Of a stretch of 64,000 nucleotides of DNA, positions 41,162 to 54,399 are shown in pieces. The notes under the pieces are model-generated. The model did not search any database and had not been told where the DNA came from. It saw nothing but the letters and a program-made list of their open reading frames with translations. The position numbers and the translations under genes were made by a program. Source of the stretch: Symsagittifera roscoffensis (taxonomy: Eukaryota; Xenacoelomorpha; Acoela; Convolutidae). The stretch covers positions 15,106,864-15,170,863 of the forward strand of contig NC_087071.1 in NCBI RefSeq assembly GCF_963678635.1. Reading direction: 5' to 3'. Position 1 is the first letter of the stretch, and each line of letters begins with the position of its first letter.

Positions 41162-44100
41162 TCATTTAATTGTCATCATCAAATTTTTGGTGTGGGTAAG
41201 TCCTACCCCCACTCCCTGGACAAAAATATTTATCGACGTCCCCGTCGATGGTGCTGGGTCTTTATTATCTGGTGGAATCTCGAGCGGTCGGTCTGTTGAT
41301 GTCCAGTCGAAGAGGGGATCCTCCGTTTTCATGTGCTTTCCCGCTGATACGTCAACTTGTTGTATGCTCTGTCCTTCGCCGCTTCCGTTCTTGACATCGC
41401 GCATCCAATCTAATATCCTCAAGTTCGTACTCTCCCTCCTCTCTATCTCGCTCTGTTCCAAATCCGTCTCCCGCTCTGGTGTCGAGTAGTCTTCCTGTGG
41501 GTAGTGTTCATTATCATTGATGATTTGCCATTCATCATCAGCTGCCAGTTCGCCAAGACTTAAAAGCTCTTTGCTTAGGTCATCGGGCTGTATCTTATCA
41601 ATGAGGAAATCGTCTCCGTACCTGTTGTACCTCATGCCTGTCCGTTTGCAATTGCCACTCCTTGTCCCCGCTGGTATTGATAAGTCTGGTTCTGTCCACT
41701 TCGGCACTTCACCTTGCTCCGGATCGTTCCAGTCTTCTTCCACAAAAGATTCCACCTCAGAGTCCGCTTCTATCTTTTCAATGTCCTCCAAACTCAAGTT
41801 CTCGTTGCCATCATTTTTCTCTCTGGTGCCTCTTTCGTTCACTTCACACGCTGGCTCCACCAGTAGGTACTCAAGTCACTCCATGTCCTGTGGTATACAC
41901 CAGTCCTCTGGGGATGGGACGTGAGGCTTCAGATTTTCATAATGTGCTGCTCGCCCCGTACTCAAGCGGTTGAACCGTCCTTGTTGATGTACTTCCGCTA
42001 TCATGAATGGTCCTCTCCATTTCTTGAGTTGCTTTTTTGTCCCTTTGGGCGGTATGACATTCTGAAGGACCCACACGTACTGGCCCACCTCATATGGCTT
42101 CGCCTGTAATATCTTTTCATCGTAATTCTTGCGCTGTCTCATTTGTGCTTGCGCAGTGTTCCTCCTACATAGTTCGTTTAACTACTGCTGCCTCCTGATC
42201 GCTTCTTTCACGTAAGCTTGAGGCGACGCCCTCTTCCCTTCGTATTCCGGGTAAAAGAATGTCAGGGGCATTGCTCTCTCCCTGCCCGTCAACATCATGA
42301 AAGGACCGATGCCCGTTGTTGAGTGTTGCGTACTGTTGTAGGCCCCTACGACTTGCGGCAGATATTTATCCCAGTCCGTCATGTATCTTGAGCAGTATAC
42401 CCTTAACATATTAACCTACGTTCTATTCTGTCTCTCTACCAGCCCGTTGGTCTGGGGATGGTAGGTTGTCGAGTGTGCTTGAGCAATGTGTGACCTCTTC
42501 ATCAATTCTTTTGTCAAGTCCCCCACAAAGGCTTTGCCGTTGTCTGACTGAAAAGTGATTGGACAACCATATCGTGATATCCAATGCGTTATCAGGTGGT
42601 CACATGTCTCCTCTGCTGAGGCTGTTTGACACGGAACTGCTTCTGCCAACTTTGTGAAGTGATCTATTATAACCAGTATCTGGTTATATCCCGACTCCGT
42701 CATGCAAATATTTTAATGGTCTATCTGAACCACTTCGTTAAACTCCGAGCTCTCAACGGACTTAAGTGGGAACTTCATCTTTCTTGGGTCTTTTACCTGC
42801 AGGCATGCCAGGCATGCATTCACCCATCGCTCGCAAGCTTTCCTCAACCCTGGCCAATCAAACCTGTGAAGTATTCTCTGTTGCACTTTGTCTATCCCCT
42901 GGTGCCCCATCTGATCGTGCGATCTGAATAACACTTCTGTCTGATACAATTGTGGTAATATGATGAGGTTGTGCTTGTGTAATATCTTCTCCTCGTGTTT
43001 TCTCTTGCACGCTACCACTCCGTCGGCTGTGTGATAGAGTAAATCTTTCTTTTCTTTGTAGAACTGGATCAAGATCTTATAGCTGTCTTCTTCGAGTTCC
43101 CCTTTCTCCTTGGACCCCGTCCGGATCCATTTGGAGAGGTTAATTGTCATCTTTTCATTCTTTTGGGCTCTTATCAGGTCCGACAGCCTATATCTCGCCC
43201 TGACATGTTCCTTTAGTGCCATGATCTGGCCATTCATTTCCCCAGGGTTGTGGATGTCATCATTCAGCTTCACGCATATTATCCTGTTCACGATCTCCAT
43301 ATCATCTTCTGGCACCAGATTTGTTCTGACATTTGAGTTGCATGATAGTTCACCTGAATGGTTTCCTCGATACCGCAATTTTCTCAAGTTCTTCACCTCC
43401 TTGTACTTCTTGTTCATCCGAGTTGTACGTTTCTGAGGAGGGATCTGTTTGTAGCTCCCTATCGCGGTGTCTCATCTTCTCCTCTGCCAGTATTAATCAT
43501 GCACAGACTATCCTGATCATCACTGCTCTTTTCCGAATCTTCATCCCATTCTTCACAATCCCCGGACAATTTTTCTTCTCCGGTTTCTTCTTCTTCCGTG
43601 GACGTGGACTACTCCCCGGACTCTTGACCTAGTCCCATGTGTTCAGCTTCTTCTTTAAACGCCACTTTCTTCTTCCTAACCTGAGTCCGCTCAAGTATGC
43701 TATCAGGGACTTTGTCAACCAGTGACCGCAGGACATCTTTGCCATCAGTAACGCTTCCTCTTGAAGAGTCCGCATTGCCAACTGTTTCACTCCTTCGCAG
43801 TATCGTGACTTCCGGTTCCTCCCCACCCTTTCCTACGTTCACGGGTTTATCATCTGCCAGTTTCTCAACTAATCTCCACAAGTCTTCATCTACCTGAGTA
43901 TCTCCCGTTTCCACCTTATTGAGATCATAACCTTTTGCCTTGAGCGTCTCTCTCACGATTTTTGACTTGAGCATTATCTCTATTGGTATCCCTCGTTCCT
44001 TCTTCAAGATGGTTTTCCTTTGGGGCTCTTCTGGTAATTCGGGATGATCTTGAGTGGAAGACTGTCATACGTTTCTTTGTCCATGAAGGAGAAGCCATCT

Positions 44101-47100
44101 TTAATCTCAGGCCTATCCGCCTCCCTCTGTTCCTGTCTCTCGTAGAACTCCGTCTTCTTACTCAAGCTATCGGCATTCTGATGTTTGTCCCTTGTTCTAT
44201 GCTCAATTATCATGTTGTACCCATCCAAGCGAACTATCCATCTCCCAATGTAGCTCTGGTCCATCGAGTACGTCTTCAGCCAGCTGAGTGCCCTGTTGTC
44301 GACCCGCAGCTTAAACGGTTCACTGCCTAAGTATGCTCTGTACTTCTCGACAAAAGTAACTACCGCGAACATCTCTTCTTTCGGCGCCCTGTACTTCATT
44401 TCTGTATCACTCAGGACTTTGCTCCCGTACGCTATCGGTCTCAAGACTGTCTTCCCGTTCCACTCTTGTTCTTGGTGGAGAATTCCAGATATCGCTACTA
44501 CCGACGCGTCCGTATCCAGTACGTACATCCCTTTCTCCGTTGGCATCCCTAACACCGGTGCCTCGCACAACTCTTTCTTTATTCTCTGGAAAAATTCTTC
44601 TGCTGCGTTGTTCCATGTGAACTTTTTGCCTTTTTGTCTCATTAATTGTTGCACCGGGTATACCTTGTCCGCGTAGCCCTTGATGAATTCCTTGTAATAG
44701 TTCGCAAAACCCAGGAAGCTCATCAACTGGTGTTCCGTTTTTGGCGATTTCGAAGTTAGAACTGCTTCCACTGCATCTGGATCCGGTCTGATGCCGTGCC
44801 TGTCCACCATTCTGCCCAAGTATTTTATCGAATCCTTGAGTATCTCGCATTTTGACGGTTTACACTTTAGCTCCGACCTCTTCATACATGCAAACACCTC
44901 GTCCAGTCGCTCGATGTGGTCTTCTAGTGTGGACGTCGCTATTACCACGTCATCCACATAGCACATTATCAGATTGTCGTACTTCTTTGTTACACCTATC
45001 AGCGCATGTGCCATCAACCGTTGAAAGTGGCTGTGGCATTGCAAAGGCCAAACGGCATCCGTTTCCATTGAAACAGGCCCAACTCGCGAGCGAAGCCTGT
45101 TTTGTCCCTGTCTTGCTTCCTCAGCGGGACCTGCCAGAATGCTGAACCTAAATCAAGAGTTTTGCGTCACCTAACTTCGAGAGGCTCTCGTCAATCCTAG
45201 GTATGGGATAGGCATCCTTCACCGTGACGGAGTTCAGATACCGAAAGTCACAGCAAAACCTCAATCGGTCGCCTTTCTTTTTGGCCATCACCACTCCACA
45301 CGCCCACGGTGACTTGGATGGTTCTATCATGTCATACTCTAGTAACGTCTCCATTTCTTTCCTACATGCCTCTGATTTGTGGGGGTCATGCGCCTCGCCC
45401 CCTCCCTGTGTGGTACCGCATTCTCTTCAAGTTCTATTTCATGCTCAACAAAATTACAACACCCGATGTCTGCCTTATGTCTCGAAAAAACTTCCTGGTT
45501 CCGTTCTAGTACGTCCTTGATGGCTTCGAGCTGTTCGTCCGCCAACTTGCCCCTCAAGTGTTCGATCTCCGGCAGGACCGGTTTATCACTTTGCCTTTCA
45601 TCTAGTGTGGGCCGTTCCGGAAAGTTCAAACAGCTCGATAGCCCATTGTCCGTCTCTGACTTAAGTGATTTAACAAGACCTGATGAACCTTTTATTTTCT
45701 TCAATCGTCTCAAGATACAAATTTTGTCCCTATGATTAGGACAATCAACAACTTCATTTTGTTTTGAATTCTCAGTCATTTGACATCGAGTTATAACGGG
45801 TAAAGCATATCCCAGCTTCCTCCCCCTCTGTAACGTGATGGGTATATCAAGAGTATTCAACAAGACACTGACGCAGAGACCGCTCTTCGTTATCGAGAAG
45901 GATCTTCCTAAAACAGCAGCACTTTGACTATTAGGATTCGGGACTACGCATAATTGCTTGTTGTCACTTAGTTCATTGTAATTTTTCATTCGCAAGCTTA
46001 CGGTTGCTGCTTCGTTCGCCTTTAGCACAAACCCTCCTACTCAAGAATACCGGTGCTTTATTTTCATTCGCTATTATTAAATTTACCGGTTTAATTGCGT
46101 ACCTCCTATCCGGGTTTCTTATCCTGAAAATCGCATTGTTTAAATCAATCGTTACGTCGAAGTTCCTGATGAAGTCCCTGCCTAAAATGAATTGGTCAGA
46201 CTCATCTAGGTTTTCTACTACAAGAAAGCTCATCCACAGATTGCGTTCCCCCAGATTTAGGGCTATTATTGGTGTTCTGCCTAGCACCCGCAGCGCCCCA
46301 TTGTTAGCTGCTGACAACCGTATTCTCGAGTCTATCAAGTCATCTTTGTTGAAGCCCATTCGCGACCAAGTTTCGATTGGTATTACACTCAAGACCTCAC
46401 CAGTATCGAGTAACCCACGCAAGTGAGTCTTTTTGCCACTTATGTCAAGCACGTGTGCTGATACGTCTGCCTCTGTCCCAATGTGCATTGCATCTTCCTC
46501 CAACATGGCATAGTGTCCAATCGATCTCACTTTTAATTCTTCTCTGTCCACGTAGATCTGTCCCACTAGATCTTCATCACAAGTTATCATTGTTTTCGTG
46601 TAGATGTTTATCCCATCTATATTCAACATCACCTCATGCGGACCATAAGCTTCTGTGTATCTGTTGTCCACACGGATCGACTTGCTGCCACCCTTCGTGA
46701 GTAGCGCCCTCAAGGCTCTAGATGTCTTCTGCGGGCTTATCGCACTCAAGTAATCTGCGTATACGTCAATGTGCATTACTGTCTGGTCACTGGGTTCACT
46801 TAAGTTTCTTGTCACCTCATGTCCACCTACAGTGATTATTGACATTATCCTGGCATTCATTATGCCAAATGGCTTTCCTGTTACCATTTTCAGAGTGTTG
46901 CAATTTCCACTCTTTGTTGACCCTGCTACAACTTCTGGCACCGGCACCGAGCAATTTAGCGTCTCGTTCAATCTCTGTCTGTCGATCTCGTGCTTCAACC
47001 GTTGCTCTATCTCCTTCGTTGCTAGGTCCTGTTTCACCTTGTTGATCGCCTCTGACGCCGCTTTCTCATAATTTATCTCTAGGGCGTTCTTGGCCGTGGC

Positions 47101-49347
47101 CTCTATCGCCTTGTCAACCTGCGTTACCGCCTTCACTGTCTTCTTTGGCAGCTCCGTACTCGGTGCTCCTAAGTTTTTTGTTTCAAACTCGGTTTGTCTA
47201 TTTCGCTGATTCTGCACCGCCGCTAATGTCAATTTATGTTTGGGGTGACTCTGGTCCTTGACCGCCTCCCAAAACAAAAGACAATCCATCCTGAAGTGCC
47301 CCTCCTGATTGCAGAAGAAGCATCTTGCACCTATCTTGATGATTAAGCCACTATAGTACTCGTGTTCTTCCATCTGGCTCATGTCCTCCTCATCTGGTGC
47401 GTATCCCAGACTCTTCGTGCCCTGTTTGTATGTTGTGCAATCAGCCACGTGATGATCAGCTGACCCGCAGTTTGCGCAGGATCTACGTTTGTCCAAGTCA
47501 TCTTTAGGCTTGTACCATGACGACCTTTGTGTTTGATTCCCCCTTTGCAAATTCCTGTTATCTGAATATGAATATTTCTTGGGTTTCATTAGCTTGTACT
47601 CTCTCGACTTCTGTCTCATCTCTTCTGGAGTCGGTGCACTATCTTTCGACAATGTGTAGTATGTTGCTAACATTGTTCTCAAGTCATCACTCTTTACCCC
47701 ATCAATGAACTTTGAGGCGTTGCTAAAGTTTCTTCTGTTGGTGGACTCTTCAGGGTCACTCCTTCGTCTCAAGCTCTCAAGATCATCTAGAAACCTGTCG
47801 ATTGATTCATCGTCCCTTTTCAAATCGCATCATCGCTTGATGACCCTTCATGCCTGACCCGAATCGATTCAACAATATCTCGAAGATTTTATCCGCAGTG
47901 TCGCGTTCCTCTTCCTTCTTCGCAACCACGCATTTCAACGCCGTGCCTTCCAAGTTGCTGAGTACCGCTGTGCATGCTTGCCTCTCATCGTTCAAGTTGT
48001 CTTGTTCCAAGTGCAATCTCATGACTTCTACCCAAGTGTCAATGCATCCGTCTGAATCATCCTTGAATTCTTTCGGTTTTTTGAAAGTTTTCCTGGATTT
48101 GCTACTTCCTTTGTCACTCGAGTCAGTGTTCCTCGTAGCGAAGGCTTCTAGTGTCCTATTCATCATCACCCAGGTATTTGCCCACGTCATAGCATCTGGT
48201 CCCACGTTGTTGTGAGTCGTGGAATCTCCTGGACCATTCGTCGTGTTTGCTGTTCCACTTTTCATAAGCGCTTTGCCCCCCCCCCCCGGTGCTGTACTCG
48301 CGGCATCTCGGGGTAATGGTAACGGTGTTGATTGCCGTTTGTTCCGTTGTGGTTCCACGAAGTCAACTCTATTGCCTTGCGTTCGTTCCGATGCCGGCCT
48401 CTCCTGTGACGTAAAGTTTCTCAAGCTGGCATCTAGTTTTGCCTGTATTGCACATGAACTTTCAACCTGGTGCCTGCTCATTGCGTCCATCCTCGTTTCC
48501 AGACTCCCCAACTGGCTGTTGACAGCATCATATCGTTGTTTCATTTGTTGCAAGTCTTTCTTGATGTTCTTCTCTCGTTCTTCGTCAGTGGCGTTTACCT
48601 TGTCTGACATCTGCTGAATCTTTTCCTCTGTTGCCCTGGCCATGTTGAAATAGTTGTCCAGGTACTCGTGTTTGTTGTATCTTAATTCTTTCTTTATTAC
48701 CTCTCTATCCTCCTTGCTGTGTTTCAGTTTCTTGTCGATCTGATCTAGCTTCGCCATCAAATCGCCCAGCTCAAGAGGAGTCGTCTTTTCATGGTAAGGT
48801 GTTGCTCCATCGGTGTCTGCTGTCCTTTGCTTGACTTTTTCTTCGTGTTAGTTCGCCTATGTTGTTATCGTGGAAACTGTCCCAAATGTTCTGCCTTTCT
48901 CGGCTTTTGGTCCTTCCGCTGCTGCTTCTCTCGACTTCAATTCGACCATCATCGCCAATCTTTCAGTAAATGACGTTCTTTTTGCTTGACACTCGTCCTT
49001 CACCGTTTCTGGCGTGTTGCCTGTTGTGTCTTCCACAGTGTCTATCGGCGAGAACTCCAATTCTTCTGCATTCGGCATGGGTGTTGACTCCGTCGTCTTT
49101 CTCTCCACCTCCTCCACACTCTAGTCTGGTGTTTCTAGGTCAATCTCGATGGCGGGTTCCGCTTGTTTCCCTTCCGTGCCCTCTTTTGTTTTATTCTCTG
49201 TATTACTCCTCGTGTTGACCATGCTAACTGAAAAGTTCTTCTTTGTGATCTTTGGGCCCATAGATGTCGTTTTACGTAGCGACGAGTTATTTTTTGTCTT
49301 TGATTCAGTAGATCTTTTTCAGCCACCGGTACCCTGCCCCGTCTCAT
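41162..49347 (-). pseudogene. Element 2 gag-pol pseudogene, truncated at the C-terminus
   Basis: Broken gag-pol with pieces at 49347-49135, 49117-48857, 48760-47807, 47823-45973, 46028-45339, 45354-45148, 45068-44004, 44007-43609, 43417-42713, 42703-42416, 42409-42182, 42142-41876 and 41860-41162. Both zinc knuckles, an LLDTG protease motif (followed by Glu instead of Ala), YVDD, DTDAS, the integrase QIDH (followed by a stop near 42715), QSDN and VERQ can be read. An 11-bp loss near 47820 shifts gag, and a short loss near 45165 removes part of the first reverse transcriptase motif. A 13-C run at 48283 may be a sequencing trouble spot. The last about 190 codons, including the macro-like domain, are absent. 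Confidence 0.9.
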
Positions 49348-49744
49348 TATTTTTATTTACATTTATTCCTATTTACAGTATTACTATATACAAAATTCTA
49401 CTCTAAGGTTAAAATCTCTTTTGACAAAATTAATCAAAAGGAATTTACAATTTAATAAAAACAACGTTTCCCAAGCTTTTTGTAAATTCTATATGTTCTT
49501 GATCCCCACAGTACCGAATCTATCGCGATTTAACTTTCTGACTAGTCCTATTGCTTTTAATTTTGCGATTGGTTATTTCAACCTGTCTTAGTACTCTTAA
49601 GTATCGTCAGCCCCCTTTTTTATACCGTTCCACGACTTCCCCTTACTATCCCTACTCTTCTATGTGCTGTCCCAAGCTTTCTCTCTACTGTCCCAAGACT
49701 ACTCGGTGCTGTCCCAGTACTTCTTGTTAGTGTCCCCAGAACCT

Positions 49745-50372
49745 TGTCCCAAGACTACTGTCCCAAGACTAGTGTCCCAAGACTACTGTCCCAAGACTGC
49801 CGTTCCAAGAATAGTGACCCAAGACTAGCGTCCCAAGACTAGTGTCCCAAGACTACTGTCCCAAGACTACTGTCCCAAGACTACTGTCCCAAGACTACTG
49901 TCCCAAGACTACTGTCCCAAGACTACTGTCCCAAGACCACTGTCCCAAGACTAGTGACCCAAGACCACTGTCCCAAGACGACTGTCCCAAGACCACTGTC
50001 CCAAGACTACTGTCCCAAGACCACTGTCCCAAGACTACTGTCCCAAGACTACTGTCCCAAGACTACTGTCCCAAGACCACTGTCCCAAGACCACTGTCCC
50101 AAGACCACTGTCCCAAGACCACTGTCCCAAGACTACTGTCCCAAGACCACTGTCCAAAGACCACTGTCCCAAGACTACTGTCCCAAGACTACTGTCCTAA
50201 GACCACTGTCCCAAGACCACTGTCCCAAGACTACTGTACCAAGACTACTGTCCCAAGACCACTGTCCCAAGACCACTGTCCCAAGACCACTGTCCCAAGA
50301 CCACTGTCCCAAGACTGTACTGTCCCAAGACTGCACTGTCCCAAGACTTCTTCGGTACTGTCCCAAGACTTG
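49745..50372 (-). repeat. 14-bp minisatellite in element 2 leader
   Basis: About 40 units of TGTCCCAAGAC(T/C)AC. It is the same basic unit as in element 1, but the variant order differs, so the arrays expanded independently after the elements split. Confidence 0.95.
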
Positions 50373-51271
50373 TCACCAAGTGTCTGGATAGTATGATTTC
50401 TTCTTCTTTGTTGTAAGGACTCCTGAACCACTGTACCTTGTACCACCACTTGGACTCTAGTAAAAAAAATTCCCAAAAACCCAATCTTAATGGCCAAAAG
50501 CTTCAAATGCTGACCCCCCTGTATTTATCTACCTTTCGATGTTTTAGGCAAGTTGAAACCCAACTTTTTCGCAGGTATCTTGTGATCACCTGTTTGCTCA
50601 AAACCCAATAACCAATTTTCACCAAAACGTAAAAATTTAAAAAGAAAAAGTAATAAAAAACGGAGAGATGTACCCACCTAAAATTCAAAGGTGACAGATG
50701 TCTGGTACCTGATTGTCACGCGTTTTCCTCTCCCCTGCTAACAATCTTATGGGGTATTTTCTATCCGGGTTCGTTTCCGTGCCCCCCACTTGATCCGACC
50801 GTGGTACCTACCCTAATTTGATCTTATTTTGGATATCCGCTTTTTATAATTGACGCGTGTAAGATTCTAATGTAACTAAATCAACGATGTCGATTAATTT
50901 GTTACTCTAATGTGTCCTCCCTTTTTACAATTTACAACCGCCAACCTCTAACCAAAACAGCCCCCCTTCTAACCTCCCCCCTTTCTAGCCCCCTTCTTAA
51001 GCCTAAAATTACATTAAGCGCCGGGTGCTAAACCTCTTGAGAGAAAACCGTAGACCTGTTTCCAGGCCTGCTTGTGCAAAAACGTTCCTCAAAACCGGGG
51101 GATTCCGCTTATCCAATTTTATACTTATCTCCTATAATGTAATGTGGATTTTAACGATACCCGTTTTGATCAACTTAAGAACTTGAGAGCACCCCTTCGC
51201 GTCCTCCTCTTTTTGTTCCGGTCCCGTGCTGGTTGTCTCCTTGACGTGCACTGCACTTGTCACCAGCACCA

Positions 51272-51465
51272 CCTTCCCACTTGGCTGATCACCTCTTCCA
51301 GTCAAGTCTCCTAGTGGTTCAGCTCGATCCTTGTGAACCACTTTCCCACTCGGCTGGTCACCTCTTCCAGTCAAGTCTCCTAGTTGTTCAGCTCAATCCT
51401 TGTGAACCACTTTCCCACTCGGCTGGTCACCTCTTCCAGTCAAGTCTCCTCGTTGTCCAGCTAAG
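51272..51465 (-). repeat. 69-bp tandem repeat in element 2 leader
   Basis: Three copies beginning near 51272, 51341 and 51410 with TTCCCACT, GGCTG, CACCTCTTCCAGTCAAG and CTCCTAG. They match the repeat at 28602-28800. Confidence 0.85.
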
Positions 51466-51930
51466 TTGCAAGCCATCTGAAAACCCTTAACAACGCCCCG
51501 CAATCGGGCACCTTATTGAGGTTGCTGGATTAGATTGCTAGGTTGATCGAAACGATCGGTCTTATAAAACAGTATGGGTATACTATTAAATTAATATAAA
51601 GGTTTGATCCAACTAATCTGGTGTCAAAGTCACTGTCATTTTTTGTTTTATGGTTTTTGTTCCTTTTTCCAATCTTTTTTCTTGTTTTTGTTTTGCTTTT
51701 TGTCTTTTTCCTCGTATTTTTGTCCCCCTAGTTACCCCCTTACTCGGTTAGCTAAGCCTTGTTCGGAGAGCGTACCAGGAAAATTTCTCGAGTTTTCTTA
51801 AAAAGCTATCACGGTACAACCGGAAGGTTTACACGTTCCCGCTGAACCGTACCACCGGTACTCTAGAATGGGCATGCAGCCCGGAGCTGTGTCAAGTGGG
51901 TTCGACTCCGTAGTCATGATGTCGTAAAAA

Positions 51931-51945
51931 CACCCAGGAGCGCCA
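51931..51945 (-). other. Primer-binding site of element 2
   Basis: In sense it reads TGGCGCTCCTGGGTG, identical to element 1 and also 11 nt from the LTR end. Confidence 0.7.
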
Positions 51946-51956
51946 AACAAACACTA

Positions 51957-52839
51957 TGTAACAGTCGTCTACTTCGGTCACATATGAAGCTTAAGAAAAA
52001 TAGGCCCTATAACCATTGGCTCAAGAGTCAGGGACACAATCTCTTGTGTTTTTCTACCTCAAAACGGTCGGAGACAATTCGGTTCGCTTGCGACATGAGA
52101 CTAGAACCCGTTACAGCTTAAAGGCCACTACCAAAATATCCCCCCACTCTAGAAAATAAGAACGTCCCCATACTTAGGTCTCAAAATACCCAAAATACGC
52201 GAACGCCGTTAAAAACAGGGGCGGAACAATCCGTTAAGTCACTTTTTACTAAACAGTGGAACTTTGATCCATTTCAAATGGATCAACCTAAAACTCGCCT
52301 TATCTCAACATAACAATCATAGAACACACTCAAGAAAATTAAATTGAGAACTCACATGTCGGCACACTCGATTAGAGTTAACTAAATTAATGAGCAACTC
52401 GAGAATTAGGTATGATAACTTGAGATCTTTAATACTAATTAGTTTCCTTAAGGGAAATAAGTTTTGACTCTAGAAAGGAAGTTTTGGTCTGAACCATTAG
52501 GACAACCCAGCTGTCCACCTTTCCACTGAGGGTTCACTCTAATTCAGCTCGAATAATTGTGCTCTTCTTTCGCAATCGTTTTTTCTCCTATTTCAGGATA
52601 AGACGGCTCTACTCGCGTTTATTTTGTATCTGGAAATTGCGAACAGCAATTTCCCGCTGCTTTTTTAAGTACTTTCCCGCGATTGTAAATCGGTTGTTCT
52701 GATTTTTATATTTTATGTTTTCAGTTGTCGCGAGAAAACTGAGCATGACAGGCTCTATTCGAATTTTTGAAAAATTAAACTTCATTCCAAAGCCACGTAT
52801 TTTGTGTTCCTCAAGGTCAAATTTCAAAAGACTGGCACA
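51957..52839 (-). repeat. 5' LTR of element 2
   Basis: 883 bp, TGTGCCAG to TGTTACA in sense. It aligns along its whole length with the LTRs of element 1 but is diverged. The AATAAA signal of element 1 is AGTAAA here, consistent with decay. Confidence 0.85.
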
Positions 52840-53999
52840 AAACTTCAAAAGACCCTCGTCATATCAACCAGTCAAAAACCATTGGAGTTTCATAAATTAA
52901 TGAAAAGTACAGTATAACGTGAAAAAAATTAAAGAGTCACAAGGTTTTGTACTCAAAACATTAAGAATGAGAAGACTATTGCATGCACAGTATAAACCGT
53001 AGAAAACTTTTTTTTTTTTATTTAATGGTAATCAGAGTGTCAAAAGTATCATAGGAACCGAGGTTACAGTCAGGAGTCCCTTCATCACGTATTCCAATCA
53101 AAATCCTTGGAATTTTCTAGACCTGGAGGTGATAATGATAAAAAAAGATGACAAGTGTTGATATCCTTGCAATTAAAAACTATAACATTCGCCCGGAATT
53201 TACATATCGACGGAAAACAAAGCTAGGTTCTAAAAGGACTGGCTAGCGTCTAAACACAGCTCTTCATGCTTTTCACTGTCTCTGCCAAAGCCAGTTCTTT
53301 TGGTGGTCTTTCCAACATCGGGTCGACAAAAAAAACGTTACTGTTTCCGGCTTCGATCAGAACGCTCTAATTAACATAATTATATGCAAAACAGTGAGCT
53401 CATGTGATATTCGACCAGATTATTGGAACATCTAACTGGGAGGATTGATGGTTTTGATGAAATAGTGCCGTTACTTGAACGATCAGACAAATTGGAAAGG
53501 GTTAGTTTTGACTGACATGCTAATTTTTAAAAATTCGATTTGGACGTGAAGGACACGTAAACTTTCATTATTTTGCACACACTGAAATGGCGAAATTACA
53601 TTAACAGATATCGTAGAGAACAGCAGTCTCAGCGACAACAACGACGGAACGGTAGAAGATTGAAATTATTGTTACAAATTGTCGGAAACCACTCCGAGTT
53701 GTAACGATTGTCCCGCTACAATTGTTACCGAGCAGCTCACGGGAACCAGGAAGGATGTTGGGATGACGTGTCCAGCCTTCCGAGAAGCAATGAGAGTGTT
53801 ACTTCTCCGGATTCCAGAATCCGGAAGGGTCTCCGGATTGGACTTGAACTGGTTTTCACAAACTTTTAGCTTCCCGGAATGTCTTGAGTTGAATTAAGTT
53901 AATACCAAGTTCGTTTTCAGGTAATGAGAAGCAAGGAGTTGGGGAAAAGGGTTGATCCCTCTTCGCATGAGATGATGATTTTTATCTACTGAACAAAGC
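52840..53999 (-). repeat. Repeat block T, right copy 1
   Basis: Inverse of 30188-31427; the match starts right at the LTR of element 2. I see no gene: short open frames here are not conserved between copies. Confidence 0.7.
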
Positions 54000-54399
54000 A
54001 ATAGTAATATAATATAAGAGTAGTAGCCCTGTTTTTAGGAGTGATCTTGTGGTCTGGGGATACTGCGAACCAGCCACCAGCCATGAGCTCACTATTTTTG
54101 CACGTAATTCAGTTAATTAGAGCGTTCTGATCGAAGCCGGAAACAGTAAGGTTTTTTTTGTCGACCCGATGTTAGAAAGATCACCAAAGGAACTGGCTTT
54201 GGCAGAGACGGTGAAAAGCATGTAGAGTTGTGTTTAGACGCTAGCCCGTCGTTTTAGAACCTAGCTTTCTTCTCCGTCGATATGTAGTTCCGCGCGAATA
54301 TTACATCATGGCTGGGTCTCAGTATTCCCAGACCTCGAGGTCACCACTAAAAACAAGGCTACTATTTATTTATTATATTACTATTGGGCGAATGATACA
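54000..54399 (+). repeat. Family C LTR, right copy 1
   Basis: It ends ...GAATGATACA at 54399, 12 nt before a PBS motif. It contains the inverted-repeat arms (about 54017-54090 and 54307-54365) around the loop seen in the left copy. The left boundary near 54000 is where block T stops and is less certain. Confidence 0.5.

Larger units (their letters stand above)
49348..51930 (-). other. 5' leader of element 2
   Basis: About 2.6 kb without a gene, holding the minisatellite (49745-50372) and 69-bp repeats (51272-51465). The pyrimidine-rich spacer aligns with 27840-29250 of element 1. Confidence 0.7.
31628..52839 (-). mobile_element. Element 2: degenerate relative of element 1
   Basis: A minus-strand gypsy element with the same order as element 1: 5' LTR (51957-52839), PBS, leader with minisatellite and 69-bp repeats, gag-pol, intergenic stretch, ORF2. 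Both genes carry many frameshifts and stops. The 3' LTR is missing because of the gap. Divergence from element 1 at about one base in ten and the lesions make it clearly older. It lacks the macro-like end of Pol and the 348-bp ORF2 duplication. Confidence 0.9.

Noticed and set aside
48283-48296. Run of C bases as a functional slippage site in element 2 gag
   Set aside because: The gene is already broken in many places and element 1 has no such run; a sequencing or decay artefact is more likely.
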